Source: Terebella lapidaria (lineage: Eukaryota; Annelida; Polychaeta; Terebellida; Terebellidae). Taken from it: a stretch of DNA of 64,000 nt. The stretch lies in NCBI GenBank assembly GCA_949152475.1, contig OX424570.1:18596694-18660693 (forward strand), given 5' to 3'. The translations under genes and the position numbers were made by a program. Of this stretch, positions 35,201 through 50,200 are shown piece by piece. The stretch's first letter is position 1. Each line of letters opens with the position of its first letter. The notes beneath the pieces were generated by a model, which saw only the letters and a list, made by a program, of their open reading frames with translations, did not search any database and was not told where the DNA came from.

Positions 35201-35302
35201 GATAAGTTGAGTGGTGATATGGCATGATATTTTTCTGAACTTATCATCCCTACATTTTCAGCCATCTCTTCCACTTTCTGGTGTGCCAGTCGGGGTAAAG
35301 CA

Positions 35303-38300
35303 TCAGCAGAAGGCATCCTCAAACTTTCGCTTGAAACATATTTCCCTTCCTGCTGCACGAGACAGTAACAGAAGAACAGTGTATCAATATAAACCACAAA
35401 TTATCACAACTAAGTCATGACAAAATGCCATAGTTTTCGTATATAGACATTACACGTATACATATGCCATTAGAAAAATACTGAATAAACTGAGAAAACG
35501 ACAATCACAGTCTTAAATTGGTCGATTTTCATAAAAAAAATAGCTGTCATCTTGAAAAAAAATATGTGAAAATGCACAATAGATACCTCCTCCTTATGTA
35601 CTGATTGTTATTACACATTGTTACACATTGTTATTAATGGCACAAAATTTCAGAAAGATTTGATTGTAATAAAAAATACGTGGACATTCGACGACAGACA
35701 AGATAAATATGTGGACATTCTACGACAGACGGCGGAGACACCATGTTAATAGGTTAGCAAACCATAAATCTGTTAACTTTTAAAGGAGATATATGGTTGA
35801 ATTGCTTCTGAAACGAAGCCAAGTGTTGAATGAGAGCTATTACCTTCAACTAGACTGTAAAATTGTAACCCCTGGATATGCCCAAGGAAAATCTGGGGCG
35901 CCTCTGCTGCAGGGACGCTAATGTGCATCTCAATAACGTCCTGGTCGTGTCCTCGAGTACTGGTCAAGATAGTGAAGTATCGGCTTAGCATGATCGCTGT
36001 AGCATACATAATTGGAGTGTCCACATAGGCTAAGGGGTTCCTCATCTCTGAGCAGTATTCATCCCATGTCTTGTCAACAATGAACTGTTGAAAGTTCACC
36101 TCGCCCTCAGAAGCCTGAACAACATAAGCACAATCATGTCTGATCTTGATCATATTTTGCAGCTTGAAACTCGGGACTATTGCTTTCAGAAACAGATACA
36201 TGTTGATTACTATGCACAATATAATCATATCATAAATCACGTTCTATATAGATGGAATCTAGGCCAGGTCTTTAGCTCTCACCTGTACCACTGGATTGGC
36301 GAGTAGAAAATCCACGACGCCATTTCTAAGTTCTCCCGGAGTGATATCAGATTGGGGTTCATGCACTTTGATCTGATCAGCGACAATTTGGAAGAAAGTA
36401 CCCCCAATAGGCCACTCATTGCGGAATCGACATTTGAGACCCAGTTCCTTGCACTTACAAATAAGCTTTTTCATTGCGTGGAGGACCATTGCCTTTTCTG
36501 ATGACGTGGAGTCCGCTGGTTGGTCGACCATCTCTGGAAGTACAACATCCCTAAGAAGTGGTGCCTAGATGGAACCTTAGGTGGCCCATTAGGTGGCCCA
36601 TGGGCTTAGGTGGCCCACTTTAATACTGGTTTAATTACAATGATGTAGTACAATGATGGGGCATGTTTTCTGACCGTCCGACTGCAGACAACTCAATACT
36701 AAAGGATGCATTGATTTCGTTCATACCATCCGACTGCAAACAATGATATAGTACAGGATGGGGGCATGTTTTCTGACTGTCCGACAGTCCGACTGTAGAC
36801 ATCTCAATACTAAAGGGTACATGGATTTCGTTCAGACCATCCTACTGCAGACAAATGTAAAGTATATGATGGGGGCATTATTTGTGACCGTCCGACAGTC
36901 CGACTGCAGACAGCTCAGTACTAAAGGGTGCACTGATTGCCTTGCACGACCAACTGACAGTCCGACTGCAGACATCTCAATACTAAAGGGTACAGAGATT
37001 TCGTTCAGATCATCCGCCTGCAGACATCTCAATACTGAAGGGTACATGGATTTCATTCAGACCATCCGACTGCAGACAATGATATAGTACATGACGGGAG
37101 CATGTTTTCTGACCGTCCGACTGCAGACATCTAAATACTAAAGGGTGCATTGATTTCCTCCCGCGACCAACCGACAGTCCGACTGCAGACAATGATAAAG
37201 TACATCATGGGGGCATGTTTACTGACCGTCCGACCATCCGACTGCAGACATCTCAACACTAAAGGGTACAGAGATTTTATTCAGACCATCCGACGGCAGA
37301 CAATGATGTAGTACATGACGGGGGCATGTTTTCTGACCCTCCGACAGTCCGACTGCAGACAGCTCAGTATTAAAGGGTGCACTGATTTCCTTCCGGGACC
37401 AACCGACAGTCCGACTGCAGACAATGATATAGTACATCATGGGGGCATGTTTACTGACCGTCCGACCATCCGACTGCAGACATCTCAACACTAAAGGGTA
37501 TAGAGATTTTATTCAGACCATCCGACTGCAGACAATGTTATAGTACATGATGGGGAGCATGTTTTCTGACCGTCCGACAGTCCGACTGCAGACAGCTCAG
37601 TACTAAAGGGTGCATTGATTTTCTTCCGCGACCATCCGACTGCAGACAATGATATAGTACATGATGGGGGGCATGTTTTCTGACCGGCCAACAGTCCGAC
37701 TGCAGACAGCTCAATAATAAAGGGTGCATTGATTTCCTTCCGCGACCATCCGACTGCAGACAAAGATATAGTACAGGGTGGGGGCATGTTTTCTGACCGT
37801 CCGACAATCCGACTGCAGACATCTCAATACTGATTGGTGCATTGATTTCCTCCCGCGATCATCTGACAGTCGGACTGCAGACATGGGTATTGTACATGAT
37901 GGGGTATGTTTTCTGACCGTCCGACCATCCGACTAATTAATGTCATTAAAAATATATCTGCAGTAGGCCCATGTTCTATGGGAGCTCACATTGTGTCGTC
38001 TTTCATATTACATCCATATAAGCAAACACCATTAATAATTATATTCTACATCTTATCACACAATATTGATGACGAAAAGCCATATGTCAAAGTGTATATA
38101 TGACACACACAAACGGATGCTGGGAAATAATGATAAATATGGCTAGATGTACATGTAACACGGGCGCAAACAGCTGCACAACCCATCGTTATTTCAAGCC
38201 TTCTATACTAAACATGTGTACCAGTGCTGCACATTTTTAGTTTAAAATGAGAGAAAACATTGTTTTTACCAACAAATATGCTGTTAGGTATATGCAGTAG

Positions 38301-40162
38301 GACATCAAGTCCCACATTCTACTACTCTTTACCAATATGTCAAGATTCGGTCAGATGTAACTATCATATTTTGGCCCTTTTCGAGGAAACCCTCACCGGG
38401 TTGATGTGCTCGTAGTTTGCGGAGGAAAGAACGCAAGTTGGTCGCGTGTTTTCAAACCCATTGCTGGCAGTCTGCACAGTTGTAAAATATATTGATGATA
38501 ACAAAGAAATTATGTAGCATAGTCTAAGGCATAACGTTTTGGACATGAAAGTCTTAGAAATAATATGAACTTATGTGATACTGTAAAGATTTGACTGGTC
38601 ATATTATGTGTATAAGTGATCAATATCCCCAATGTTTCTTTCAGTGGCTTTGAGGTTATTTATATTTCCATTTTAATCATCTGTTTTGATGCAATTGTCA
38701 AGACGTAACACGAAGGACACGAAGCGTTACGTCTTAGACATTGGCAAATAGTATGTAAATTTTATATTTGTAAACTATTCACGTGCAAATATTACCTCGA
38801 AAAAAAAATTTATTACTCCTTTCGTCATTTGTCGTAGAAAAAAATGTATATATAAGTCTTATTGAACAAAGCCTGAAGAAAGGCTTTGTTCACTATTGAA
38901 AAGACACGAAAAAATAGCCATTGTCCTATAAATATCCTAGGTCTTATGACGGAGAGTTATCTCCCAATAATTTTTCTACATTGTTAAAAAACTGAATCAA
39001 TATAATCTGTGTTGTAAATTACGAAATGTTACGCATTTTAGACAGACGTTACGAGATAATGCCTGACAGTAAATCCCGCGTCGTATAGCATATGATGGGG
39101 CATATTTTCTGTCCGACTTTCAAGGTGCAGACAAAAATATAACAATAATATATTTTGAAGGGCGTAGTGATTAATTATGGCGTACCTCAGATTATCTCCA
39201 GCTGACATGGTTCATTTGCAGCCCGAGCGTGCGAGGTCAGAAAACATACCCCCATCATGTACTATATCATTGTCTGCAGTCGGATGGTCTAAACGAAATC
39301 AATACACCCTTCAGTATTGAGATGTCTGCAGTCGGACTGTCATGACATGGTTCATTTGCAGCCCGAGCGTGCGAGGTCAGAAAACATACCCCCATCATGT
39401 ACTATATCATTGTCTGCAGTCGGATGGTCTAAACGAAATCAATACACCCTTCAGTATTGAGATGTCTGCAGTCGGACTGTCGGACGGTCAGAAAACATGC
39501 CCCCATCATGTACTATATCATTGTCTGCAGTCGGACTGTCAGAAAACATACCCCATCATGTACTATATCATTGTCTGCCGTCGGATGGTCTGAACGAAAT
39601 CTCTGTACCCTTAATTTTAGTATTGAGATGTCTGCAGTCAGATGGTCGGGCGGTCAGAAAACATGCCCCCATCATGTACTATATCATTGTCTGCAGTCAG
39701 ACTGTCGGTTGGTCGCGGAAGGGAATCAATGCACGCTTTTAGTAGTCGGACTGTCGGACAGTCAGAAATATGCCCCCATCATGTACTATATCATTGTTTG
39801 CAGTCGGATGGTCTGAACGAAATCAATGTACCTTTTAGTTATGAGGTGTCTGCTGTCGGATGGTCGGACGGTCAGAAAACGTGCCCCCATCATGTAATAT
39901 ATCATTGTCTGCAGGGAGAAGTTCTGGACGAAATCTCTGTACCCTTAAGTTTAGTATTGAGGTGTCTGCAGTCGGACTGTCGGATGGTTAGAAAATATAC
40001 CCCCATCATTGTTATATCATTGTCTGCAGTCGGATGGTCGCGGAAAGAAATAAATGCACCCTTTAGTATTGAAATGTCTGGGTCGGATGGTCGGACGGTC
40101 AGAAAATATGCCCTCATCCTGTACTATGTCATTGTCTGCAGTCGGACAATAATAATAATGTT

Positions 40163-40197
<35 letters not shown>

Positions 40198-43100
40198 TTT
40201 GTGGAGTAAGATACGCTACATGGGCCTATTAGGTTAATAATAATAATTTAAAAATTTGTGGAGTAAGATACGCTACATGGGCCTATTAGGTTATGTTCAT
40301 ATTTTCATATCTACGACGCCACAGGGACAAGTGTTCCTATTGTATAAAAATATTAATAATAATAAAATGACCCATGTGCACTGGAAAAGTTTGAATAATA
40401 CAGCCAATGTAATGGAGGTTTGCACAATGAGGCATTTCCTTTGGAATCCAGGTGTAGTTTAGTATTAAAGAAAGTACTACTTTTTTGCCTTGAAATTATG
40501 CAAGATTTTCCTAGTGAAAATTTGTACATCATGACATGAAAGATACTCACTATCATACATATTACCTTCCGAATTGCCAGAATTGTCTTTCCTCCACATA
40601 GCTCCAAGAATCTCAGCCTATGAAAAGATTGCCATAGTTTTTGTAGATTGAAATAATTTTCAATTGAGCATTTCGATTGCAAATTCACTAAGAATATAAA
40701 TACAAGTGTTTCATACTTCCTGCGTGATGAAGTCCCCAGCGATAATGCTTTGGAAGTACTGGTATGCATCATTGAGTTTCCTCTCGAAATCCTGCAAGCT
40801 ACAGTATTCTGTGATAAAATCACAGCAAATAAGTATGTAATCAAAAAGGAGCCTGACAGGAACAGTTCAATACAGTGATATTATCTGCTAATTTCTCTAT
40901 CATTTTAGTGTTGTGCACCACGAAGAATCCATTATGTTCGTTAACTTGTAAGCATCTACTGGCCAATTTCATGTTATATCGGAACTAGCTGCTAAAATCA
41001 GTACCGATTCCAGACAAGACATAGTTCCCACTTGGTCGGTGAGCCACAATAATAAGCTGTGGCAAACTGTTCCGTGCATGAGGCAATGAGTCGAGGTCGT
41101 TCTTACTCAGATGCGGTCTACAAACACCTATGAACCTGGTGTAATATGCAAAATATATGTTGTGATTATTTGGCAATATTGACCCGTCATTTCCCTATTC
41201 CATTAATTCATTGCTTAGTATGATATGTTCTAAACGAATCACTAGTAGATGAGACACAAGGAAACTGACTTATAGTTAACATACTATTCAACATGCAATC
41301 ATCAGGCCTGGGTAATTATGTAATTGTAAGAGCAACAATAACGATAACATTTTTCCGAGTAACAGTGATATAATAGAAATCAGCTTTTCCAACATTGGTA
41401 GTGATAGTACTAGTAATATATCTCAACTGAAATATGTAATATCTATTACAATCGCTATTACTTTAGTTTATTTACTCTAAATGGGATTATTGGGGACTAT
41501 TCTGTATTAGGCCATGCCTTTTGTTCTTGCAGCTGGTCAGACAAACACCAACTGTTTCTTTGTAATTGAGGCATTCCACTCCCTGTCTTGATTTACTATT
41601 GAAGGGAGTGAGTACAGTTATCTATCGAGGCATCAGTAGGCAGCCACTGAGTGTACCATATGGTCAATTGCAGAAATCACCACATTGATTTGTTTGATAA
41701 TCTCGATCGCATCTATAGAGGTTCAGACTTAAAGAGCATTGTGATCATAATTACAGGTGTTGTAAAATGCTATATCAATTTTGATTTGATAATCCTGGTC
41801 CGTAATAGAGTTTACCAGAATTTATACTTCTTATATTTAAAACCAAACATGCAAAAATCCAGCTACGATGGTGTGTGACTGTTGATCAAGACTGATGCTG
41901 ATTTTGTAATCGTTCTATATTGAATGCAATGACAATATTTGTCTCATGAATGCATTAGGCCAAAAAAAAAAATTCTATGTTTCTGGTTATCGCGCGCGTC
42001 ACTCCAAACCCCGCGCATCATTTCCTTTTTAAAAAAAAAATCGCGCGCATCACTTAAAATACCGCGCGTCACTTCGTTTTTTATATTTTTTTTTACCGCC
42101 GCCCTCGACATTTGGTTATTGAATGATAAAAATGATAAAAGAGCACATACAGTGTCATATTCTACATGTTTTACAATCAGTAGCAGTTATTAAGCTATGC
42201 AAATTTGTGAGTTGTGTTTGTGTTGAAGAACATAGGCTTATTAAAAGTTCATCAATACATAAATGTAGCCGTGTTCGTGTTGTGTTGTGTGTCAGCTCAA
42301 ATATCACAAACGATGATATTAATAACAATATAGATTTAGTCGGTGCGGCAATTTGAAAGCAATAATAATGTCAAGTGAGTAACTGTGCGGTGTAATCGTC
42401 AATAGTTTGCAAATCGCGGCTACGAACGGGTAACGAACTGTTTTATACGTGCGCGGCCGGCAATACTTACCTGTTATCACATCCATGGGATGAATGAAAT
42501 GCAGATGCAAATTGGTATGAATATGGACGAAAGGAATTAATAAAACACGGAAGCAACTTGGACAACCTTATGTACAACACATGCGTAATGCTACAAAGCA
42601 TCAGGGCAACATAAATCTTAGGTAATATGAAGTTTATCAAAGAATACAAATGTTTTGTTTAGAATATAAAATAAAAACAGTAGGATGTTCTATTTAACAT
42701 ATATAGGTGTTTTACTGAGGCAAATGTAGCTTTCATGGCTTCGGTTAACACGACTCGTGCCGATTTAGGAAAAAAAAAAGAAAAAAAAAAATTCGCATCA
42801 CCGCATCACTTTTGGAAGACCATTGTAACCAGAAACATACAATTTTTTTTTTTGGCCTTAATTGTCGCTGGTTTGGTTGAACGATATGTGTTGTGAAATC
42901 TGACTTTAAAGAGTAATAATAATTACTTTTCAAACATAAAGTAATTGTAATAGTAATAGGTCAAATTCTGATGTAATATAATAGATTACAATTACTTATA
43001 TAATAGATTACATTTTACATATAGATTACATTGAACTCTAAATTTAGAGTAATAGTAATTGCTACAAAAGTAATAAAATAGATTACTTTCCAAAAATAAG

Positions 43101-45253
43101 GTAGTTGTAAAAGTAATAGGTCATATTCTGAAGTAATAGTAATATAATAGATTACATTTCAAAGTAATTGATCCCAGACCTGACACTCATTATGATATTC
43201 ATAATCACCGTGCTCGCATGGAATCAGTGGTACAATCCCAAGCCCAGAGGATGAATTTCTCATTGAGCAGCTGGGAACCACTTTCAGAACAGAGCAGCTG
43301 GGAGCAGTACACGTTTGATGTGATACCCCGAGAGTGATGCAGGTAAAGAGCTAGGAGTTTACTCTGTAATATCCATATATTGATATATAAATAATACATG
43401 TACTTTCTCAAATGATTAAGGTGAAAAAGTGCCTTGCTGAACTCGGGTGTAGATTTTCAAAACCTTTTGGGCAAACAACTCATTTAATGGTGTATTACTA
43501 ATATGTGGAGTGGGTTGGGCATTAGATGAGGTGCCGTACTTGTAATCCGACTGTAATGGGTTCGATTCTCAGGATGACCTGCTGTATTTTTCCACTAATA
43601 CCTTTACCACTGTAAAGGATATATCTACACCCGAGAATAAGTGAAAGCTGGTTGTATACTGAGTGATAGTATAGCACTTCAAGTGGAGCTGCTTGGGTAG
43701 GTAACTCACTAAAGTGATACTGTTATGTATAAAGCGCCTTTGAGGCAAGACGTTGTATGAAATGTGATAATACTTCAACATGACTTACATTATCTGACTG
43801 GCGAAATGCATCATCGAGAGAACCATTGTAAACGTTTGGGATAAAATTATTCTGATCAGAACAAAAAATTGTGGCCAACTCCTGCCGAAAGCGGCCAGAA
43901 ACTGATTCTGATGGTTCATCATCTGGAACTGGGAAATAAATATATAGTTATGTAGCGTTATGACGTGGTCGCTACTGTAGCGTTATGACGTGGTGGCTAC
44001 ATTGGTAGTGACACCACAGTTATGACGCTACAGTTATGTTTAAACATAAATAGATTGATGTTCAAAGTTCATACTCATGGTGTATTGATTGCTATACCAA
44101 ATACACCTGGCATATCAATAGCAAGAGCACATATTATGAAAACATGGTGCTTCATTCTGATTTGGACACCATAAGACAATGTCACGTAGACCTTTGGTGT
44201 AAAAAATAATTCATGTTAAACTCTTCTGTGTGATCCAGCTATTTAAGCTTACCAAAAGGACCTATTGCAGCAGCTGGACGTTCGATCTGGAGGATAAATG
44301 CAAAATTCCAAGCAGTGAATCCCAAGTAAGCAATGGCTAGCGTACCAATATTCCAGTGTTTGCATAAATCTCAAATAGATTGTTTGTACAATACATTTTT
44401 GTAGAAGATATTATTTACCTGAAATAGCTCAGCAAATCAACGGTCATTTTCCAAAGAAAACAATGTTTTTTTTTCACAAATTAATGATTGACAGCAGTGC
44501 GCTGATACATGCACTCCTCAAAGATACCAGATAACTCTATTCAAACTCGATATATCCTAAATGTATTTGCAGTAGACTAGTCAAAATGATCCTATTAAAT
44601 GACTATTAACGTATCCCATGTCTCTGACACATTCATTGTCACACACACTGACTTTCACCTCAACACGACAATCCCACATTTTCACTCCATTGGAAGTCAC
44701 TTTTTTGGTGGGAATCAAACAGAGGATATATATCATGTTAACTGACCTCAGGACTCGTGTCAATACACCAAACATCATCAGCGGTATCGTCGTCATCATC
44801 ATCATCATACAGGCTCGTGGTTTCCAACTGAAATAATGCAGTATTTCTTTTTCAACTTCCAAAATGCCTAATACAATGCCCGATATGATAAACATTAAAG
44901 CTATCATCAGAGTATATGATATCTTGATTTCTGAAGATGTATTATGTCTGTGTAATATGTTGTCTCTAGTACGTATTGGAGTAGTAATTCGTCATCTTTC
45001 TCTATGAGTGGGTATTTATGCACTTGTCATATATCTATCAGTTGTCTTCTTTTTCCATCAGGTGTATAGTAGAAACAACTACATTTCAAACACTGTCCCT
45101 TATGACGCCAGTCATAACTATTTGGTCGGGCTTTGTTTCTACTTCAAGATGTTGTATTTTACGTTTGCTATTGTCATCATCGAAATCTAATTGTGTTGGT
45201 GTAAATAGATTGACACTTACATTCTCTGTATCATGGTCGTGTTCGGAATCCAT
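35303..45253 (-). CDS. UAS-domain / pseudo-OTU fusion protein, 11 exons, unit B
   Basis: Exons in transcription order: 45221-45253, 44747-44827, 44253-44286, 43789-43928, 43209-43363, 41005-41135, 40717-40808, 40566-40617, 36283-36533, 35844-36114, 35303-35349. All splice sites and phases seen in unit A are kept and no stop interrupts the 428 codons. I see three residue differences from unit A: G to D in the acidic tract (YDDDDDDD here), P to R in the exon at 41005-41135 (HARNSLPQ), and D to G in the OTU-like part (LRNGVVDF). Two silent changes were also noted. The IGGT and QF replacements at the OTU active site are shared, so loss of catalysis predates the duplication. Expression and function of each copy are unknown. 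Confidence 0.85.
36574..40292. mobile_element. Foldback-type element with minisatellite arms, unit B
   Basis: Same element as 9403-13356. The left arm (about 36650-37934) is ~230 bases shorter, equal to two dimer units. The left outer inverted end is lost and replaced by three copies of TAGGTGGCCCA (36578-36619). The right arm (39103-40147), its 140-base tandem duplication and the doubled right end are unchanged. Confidence 0.75.
41303..43182. mobile_element. hAT-like non-autonomous element, unit B
   Basis: Equivalent of 14367-16246 with the same ends and imperfect 8-base flanks; it carries the nested MITE. Confidence 0.6.
41958..42857. mobile_element. MITE nested in the hAT-like element, unit B
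   Basis: Equivalent of 15022-15921. It differs mainly in A/T homopolymer lengths and a few substitutions; TTA flanks are kept. Confidence 0.7.
43507..43581 (+). mobile_element. tRNA-derived SINE head, unit B
   Basis: Same B-box-containing tRNA-like sequence as at 16571-16645, in intron 4 of the unit B UAS-OTU gene. Confidence 0.55.
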
Positions 45254-45814
45254 AGCGTATCCTCTGTTGATAAATTCCACAGTCTTCGTCGAACACAATT
45301 ATGATCAAGTCACTTCCTTGTACTGCATGGCATGAATTACATTACATGTACTGACACATATATATTATCAAAGCATATGGGAATCCCCCTTCCCTTTGTT
45401 GTAATATATATTTAGTCACCAAACACTTCAGAGTGTACCAGCGTACCAGTATACCAGCGTTTAGAAGACATCGGTTTACAAACGTTGAATATAGATTACT
45501 TAGTAGATCCATACCTGACACATAAAGCCGCGTTGTTCGATACCTGAATGTTCAGCTGGACCCGTGGAGCAACGCTAATGATTTATTGACTGTATGCACC
45601 TCACCATGAATAGATCACGATGCCCTATATCGTGTATTTGTCGCTATTTTCAAGAGTATTCACCGTAATAATAATAATAATATATCAAACTTTTATAGCG
45701 CTTAATTTCGTATAACAAATTCTAAGGCGCAACAGTCCCGATTAATAACCAATATCATAAAACGTGGTCAGAAATAGTTCGTGATCGAGATGACAACCGG
45801 CTGTGTTGAGAAGG

Positions 45815-47273
45815 TTAAGGGGGATAGGCATCCAGAAATAGATGCGTCTTAAGCTGATGCCTGAAACTAGACAGGGTTGGAGCAGAACGAATATCATTTG
45901 GTAGGGAATTCCAAAGTGAGGGGCCGTCATAACTCAAACTGTTTTGAAATTGAACCTTTGATTTATTAATGGAAGGTTTATAAAGTGGGACATGGAGGAA
46001 CAGTTTATCAGGATTGCCACGCCTCGTGTTCACTTTACATGTGTAGCGAGTTAGGTGATCGTTGAAATATGCAGGTAGTCCCGTATGCAATGATTTATAA
46101 ATAATTGTTGCAGTTTTAAACTCTATTCTGTGCCTAATGGGCAACCAATGTAGTGACCTGAGAACAGGGGTAATATGAGAGAACTTAGATGTCCGAGTGA
46201 CAATGCGGGCCAAAGTATTCTGAACACATTGTAACTTATTCAAATCCCGACTGGATAAAGACCTATACAATGAATTACAATAATCAAGTCTACTACTAAC
46301 TAGTGCATTAGCCAATGTAATTGTATTGCTTTTCGAGAGATTACGCCTGATCCTTCTTAGGTCGCGAAGACCCACAAAACATGATTTACAAACAGAAACA
46401 ACCTGATTGGAGAATGAAAAATCAGAATCAAAAACAACACCTAAATTGCGTGCTTTTTCCGTAGGACTGATTTCATTTCCAAGAACATCCACTGGAAAAC
46501 AATATGCCATCTTAGCCCTTTGAGACTTGGTACCAAACAGGATAAACTCAGTTTTATCTGGATTGAGCTTAAGCTTGTTTGCATTCATCCAGTTTTGGAC
46601 ATCTTTGAGACATTCCTGGAGCGTGACTAGATCCGTAGCACAATTTGTTTGTGAGAGTGGCATATAAAGCTGAGTATCATCAGCATAGAAATGATAGTTA
46701 ACCGTATTATGTGCAGAGATTATTTTATGTAGAGGTGTTGTGTACATGGAAAACAAAATGGGACCAAGAACTGATCCCTGTGGAACACCAAATATTATAT
46801 CTGCGGGCTCTGAAAGGCTGTCGCCAACCTTAACTGATTGGACCCTACCAGACAAATAGGACGAGAACCACTTGCGTGCAGTCCCACCAAAGCCAAACCA
46901 AGATGATAGACATTCCAAGAGAACTGTATGGTCGATCGTGTCGAAAGCAGCCGAAAGATCAAGTAATACCAGAGCAGTCAGCATGCTTTTTGACAACGAA
47001 ATGTGTATGTCATTCTTTATATTCAACAACGCAGTTTCTGTTGAGTGGCCGCTCTTGTAGGCAGACTGGAATGGATTACCCAAATTGTTTTTATCCAAGT
47101 GTTGTTTAATCTGGGATGCAACCACTCGTTCAACCAGTTTGGAGATGAAACATAGACCCGATACTGGGCGGTAGTTTTTCATCTCTTCCTTGGATAACGA
47201 GGGATTTTTAAGCAATGGAGTAATTACAGCCTGTTTCAATCTACTAGGCACTAAACCTTCCATCATGGAGCAG
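45815..47273 (-). CDS. LINE reverse transcriptase and C-terminal domain, unit B
   Basis: Open throughout. Motif A reads LVLLDLSAAFDTIDH, the family form, unlike unit A. YADDTQLY and the C-terminal LWNSLPNDIR are intact. It differs from unit A by a handful of residues (for example SKSM followed by L rather than P). Confidence 0.9.
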
Positions 47274-47277
47274 TTAA

Positions 47278-50200
47278 GGGGTTGTTACCCTCGCCATATT
47301 TTAGTCAGTGAAGCGCACTGAATATTTTTGAAAGTGTTTTTTCTTGAAGAAATGAACACATATTTCACATAAATGTTATATTATCATGTTATTAACTAAT
47401 TTAAAGCATTTTACGCGCAGTTATTATGCATCTAATGTTAAAATTGGTGAAATTGACTACCAAAATTTCGGGACATCCGTTCATGTGGAAAAAGTCGATT
47501 ACGAATGTTCCAAGTATTTTTCTGAGCATTACTACATATGCTAGTTTATGAGCCGAGAAATATTTTTTTGAAATTCAAATCCATTGCATCACAAATGATT
47601 TTTGAAGTTCAGACATTTATTGACAACTAAACATTTCTCCCAAGTGGCCAGTACAGGCACTATTTTTTAACCCTTCAAGACACTGCCACAGTGAGAGGGA
47701 GACTTCAATATCATATGCTCCACTGTGCACAATTCACACTGGCTTTTACATCTAGATTGCCACATGCTAGGGCTTCTGTGTGCATTGGGCCATGACACTA
47801 CTCTGTTCACCTGATCAATGCAAATAATAACCCGTATTTCCAAAGTGACAGTTATAAGTTTAAAACTTCTGGGGAAGTGATATCTTCTTGCATTTGGCAA
47901 AATTCATAACACTGTGTTCATCAAATAACTAACAGTACATGTATGTATTCACTGACCCTATTGTGCATAATGCTTCTGTCTATGCATACAAACAACACAA
48001 ACCCCAAGCTGAATACAGGACACATCCTGATCCCAATAACATGTAAATGTAAATATCACCAGGCTTTTGATTCATTGTCATCATGATTACATGTGACATT
48101 AAAGTATCATGCACATTGGTTGTGTCAACATAATTGATGTGAAATTCACACAGTGGTAGCATTTTATTTGTACAATTCATGAGTTATGAATTGAAGCACT
48201 TCATCTTTTGACATACATGGATCACAGGTATGATATCAAACATACCAGACAAGAAATGTCATGAATAAATAGTGTATTTGGTAGTATACTCCTTATCCAT
48301 ATGTTTATCTTACAAAGTTTGTACATGGAAGGTAAACAAGAACAAAATAAATCAAATATAATACCACTTGATACACTGCCATTCAAATCTTCATAATGTA
48401 TTTCTGACCTACACATGTGTATCAATAACAAATTTTTGATACATACAATGTGTTGGCCACTTTATCCATTAAAATATAAAATATTATTAATTGGCCATTG
48501 AGTCCCCAAATTGCTGTTGTATAAGATATCCAATTGTCTTATAGTGACATTACAATACCCAAAATGGTGGTGTGCAATTCTGTACAGGTGTTTCAGAATT
48601 ACAGATCCAACATGCACTTAATTTGAATTTATATATATATTGTTTTAATATACATGTATATATTGGTGCAAACTTTAAAACACAAGTTGTGGTTATGTTT
48701 TGACATCCATATTTTTGGGCAACTGAATGATTGCTCCTGGGTGCCTGTCATTGGGGGATCAGTCAAGTGGTGTGGAGCTGCTATTGCCTGTCTTCTGATT
48801 GAAACTTGAACCAGGATTTATGGAGCTTCTGGTTGTGTTGTCTTCTGGCTGAGCTGTCAGGAAAGTGGTGTGGTGTTGTCAGCAACATCTGGAGTCATCT
48901 GGAGTCATAAAAATATGAGATGATGGATTTGTCAGATCGCACTCTATTCTGTTGCTGATACCAATCACATTGCCTTGAATTGATCATTGGAATAATACAA
49001 TCGAGTAAACTTCTTGATTTAGAGAAATATATATGTTGGTGATATGAATAACTCATATAGTTGCTTATTGATAATTACCTCATATACTTGTGCCAATCAG
49101 GGCACCTAATTTAAATTTCTTGACATACATATAGATATACATCTACATACAGTTTCATTTTGTTTTCGAAATGTATTTAACCACGAACTTATGGAATAGG
49201 TACATGTACTCATAGATACTTGATCAGTGTTGATAGAGACAGGGCTTCAATATACAGAATGCTTAAATTACGTGTACGTACCTGAACAAATATAATATTA
49301 TATTATCCTATTTGTGAAAATGAACTCCCAAAGTGCAAGAAGGTTCGAAAGAGGGTTAATAATCCGCCTCAGTACATGTGCTCGACGATTTTCCGTGTGG
49401 TTCCATGCGATCACTGACCGAGACTGGACTTGAGCAGCTGGTGAGTATTGCTCTTCACATTGAACTCAAAACCCTGTGCACGGATTTCAACGGCTTTCTC
49501 ACCGGAGCGAATACAAACTCACGTGGTGAGCGATATGTCAGTTATCGTCTGGAATCATGGTTTTCAGTGTTTGTCATTCCCCGATCTACAACAGTTCTTT
49601 GTCTATGAACTAATATGTCTTCGATTATGTACATATTTCTGGGTTTACCTCCGTCAAATGCCGATATACATGCATAACACATGGGACTGTTGGTGCCTCG
49701 CGGGAAAACATTTGGAGACGAAGCTACCGAATCTCATAGTCGCAAAATATGGTCTTCACAACCGAAGGAAATATTCCGAGGATGACCGCTACTAATTGAT
49801 ATCACAACACATGTAATGTGTCGTACTGCGATCATTTTTTGCCGTAGTCCCGTTCAGTATTCAGAAAGTGGATTATTTGGTGTGATCAATGGATTATACA
49901 GATTACCAGAATCGACATGACCAAAGATAAGTCTCGCGTAAGGATACATCAAACTTTGACCTGGGAAATATGTAAACACAATTTCGTGGCACCTGACGTT
50001 GAAAGTAGCCGATGTTCAGACTCAATTTTACGGGGGAAAACGCATTGTCACATGGCTGTGGATAGCTCGTTATGGAGTCTACGATGTACCAATCCCAAGT
50101 AAGTCAGCTATTCTTTGAAAATCATCAACATAATGGATGATATTTCAAGTCTGTGTGTTGTCCAAATCCACGTGATATTTTGAAAATGGCGCATTTCGTA

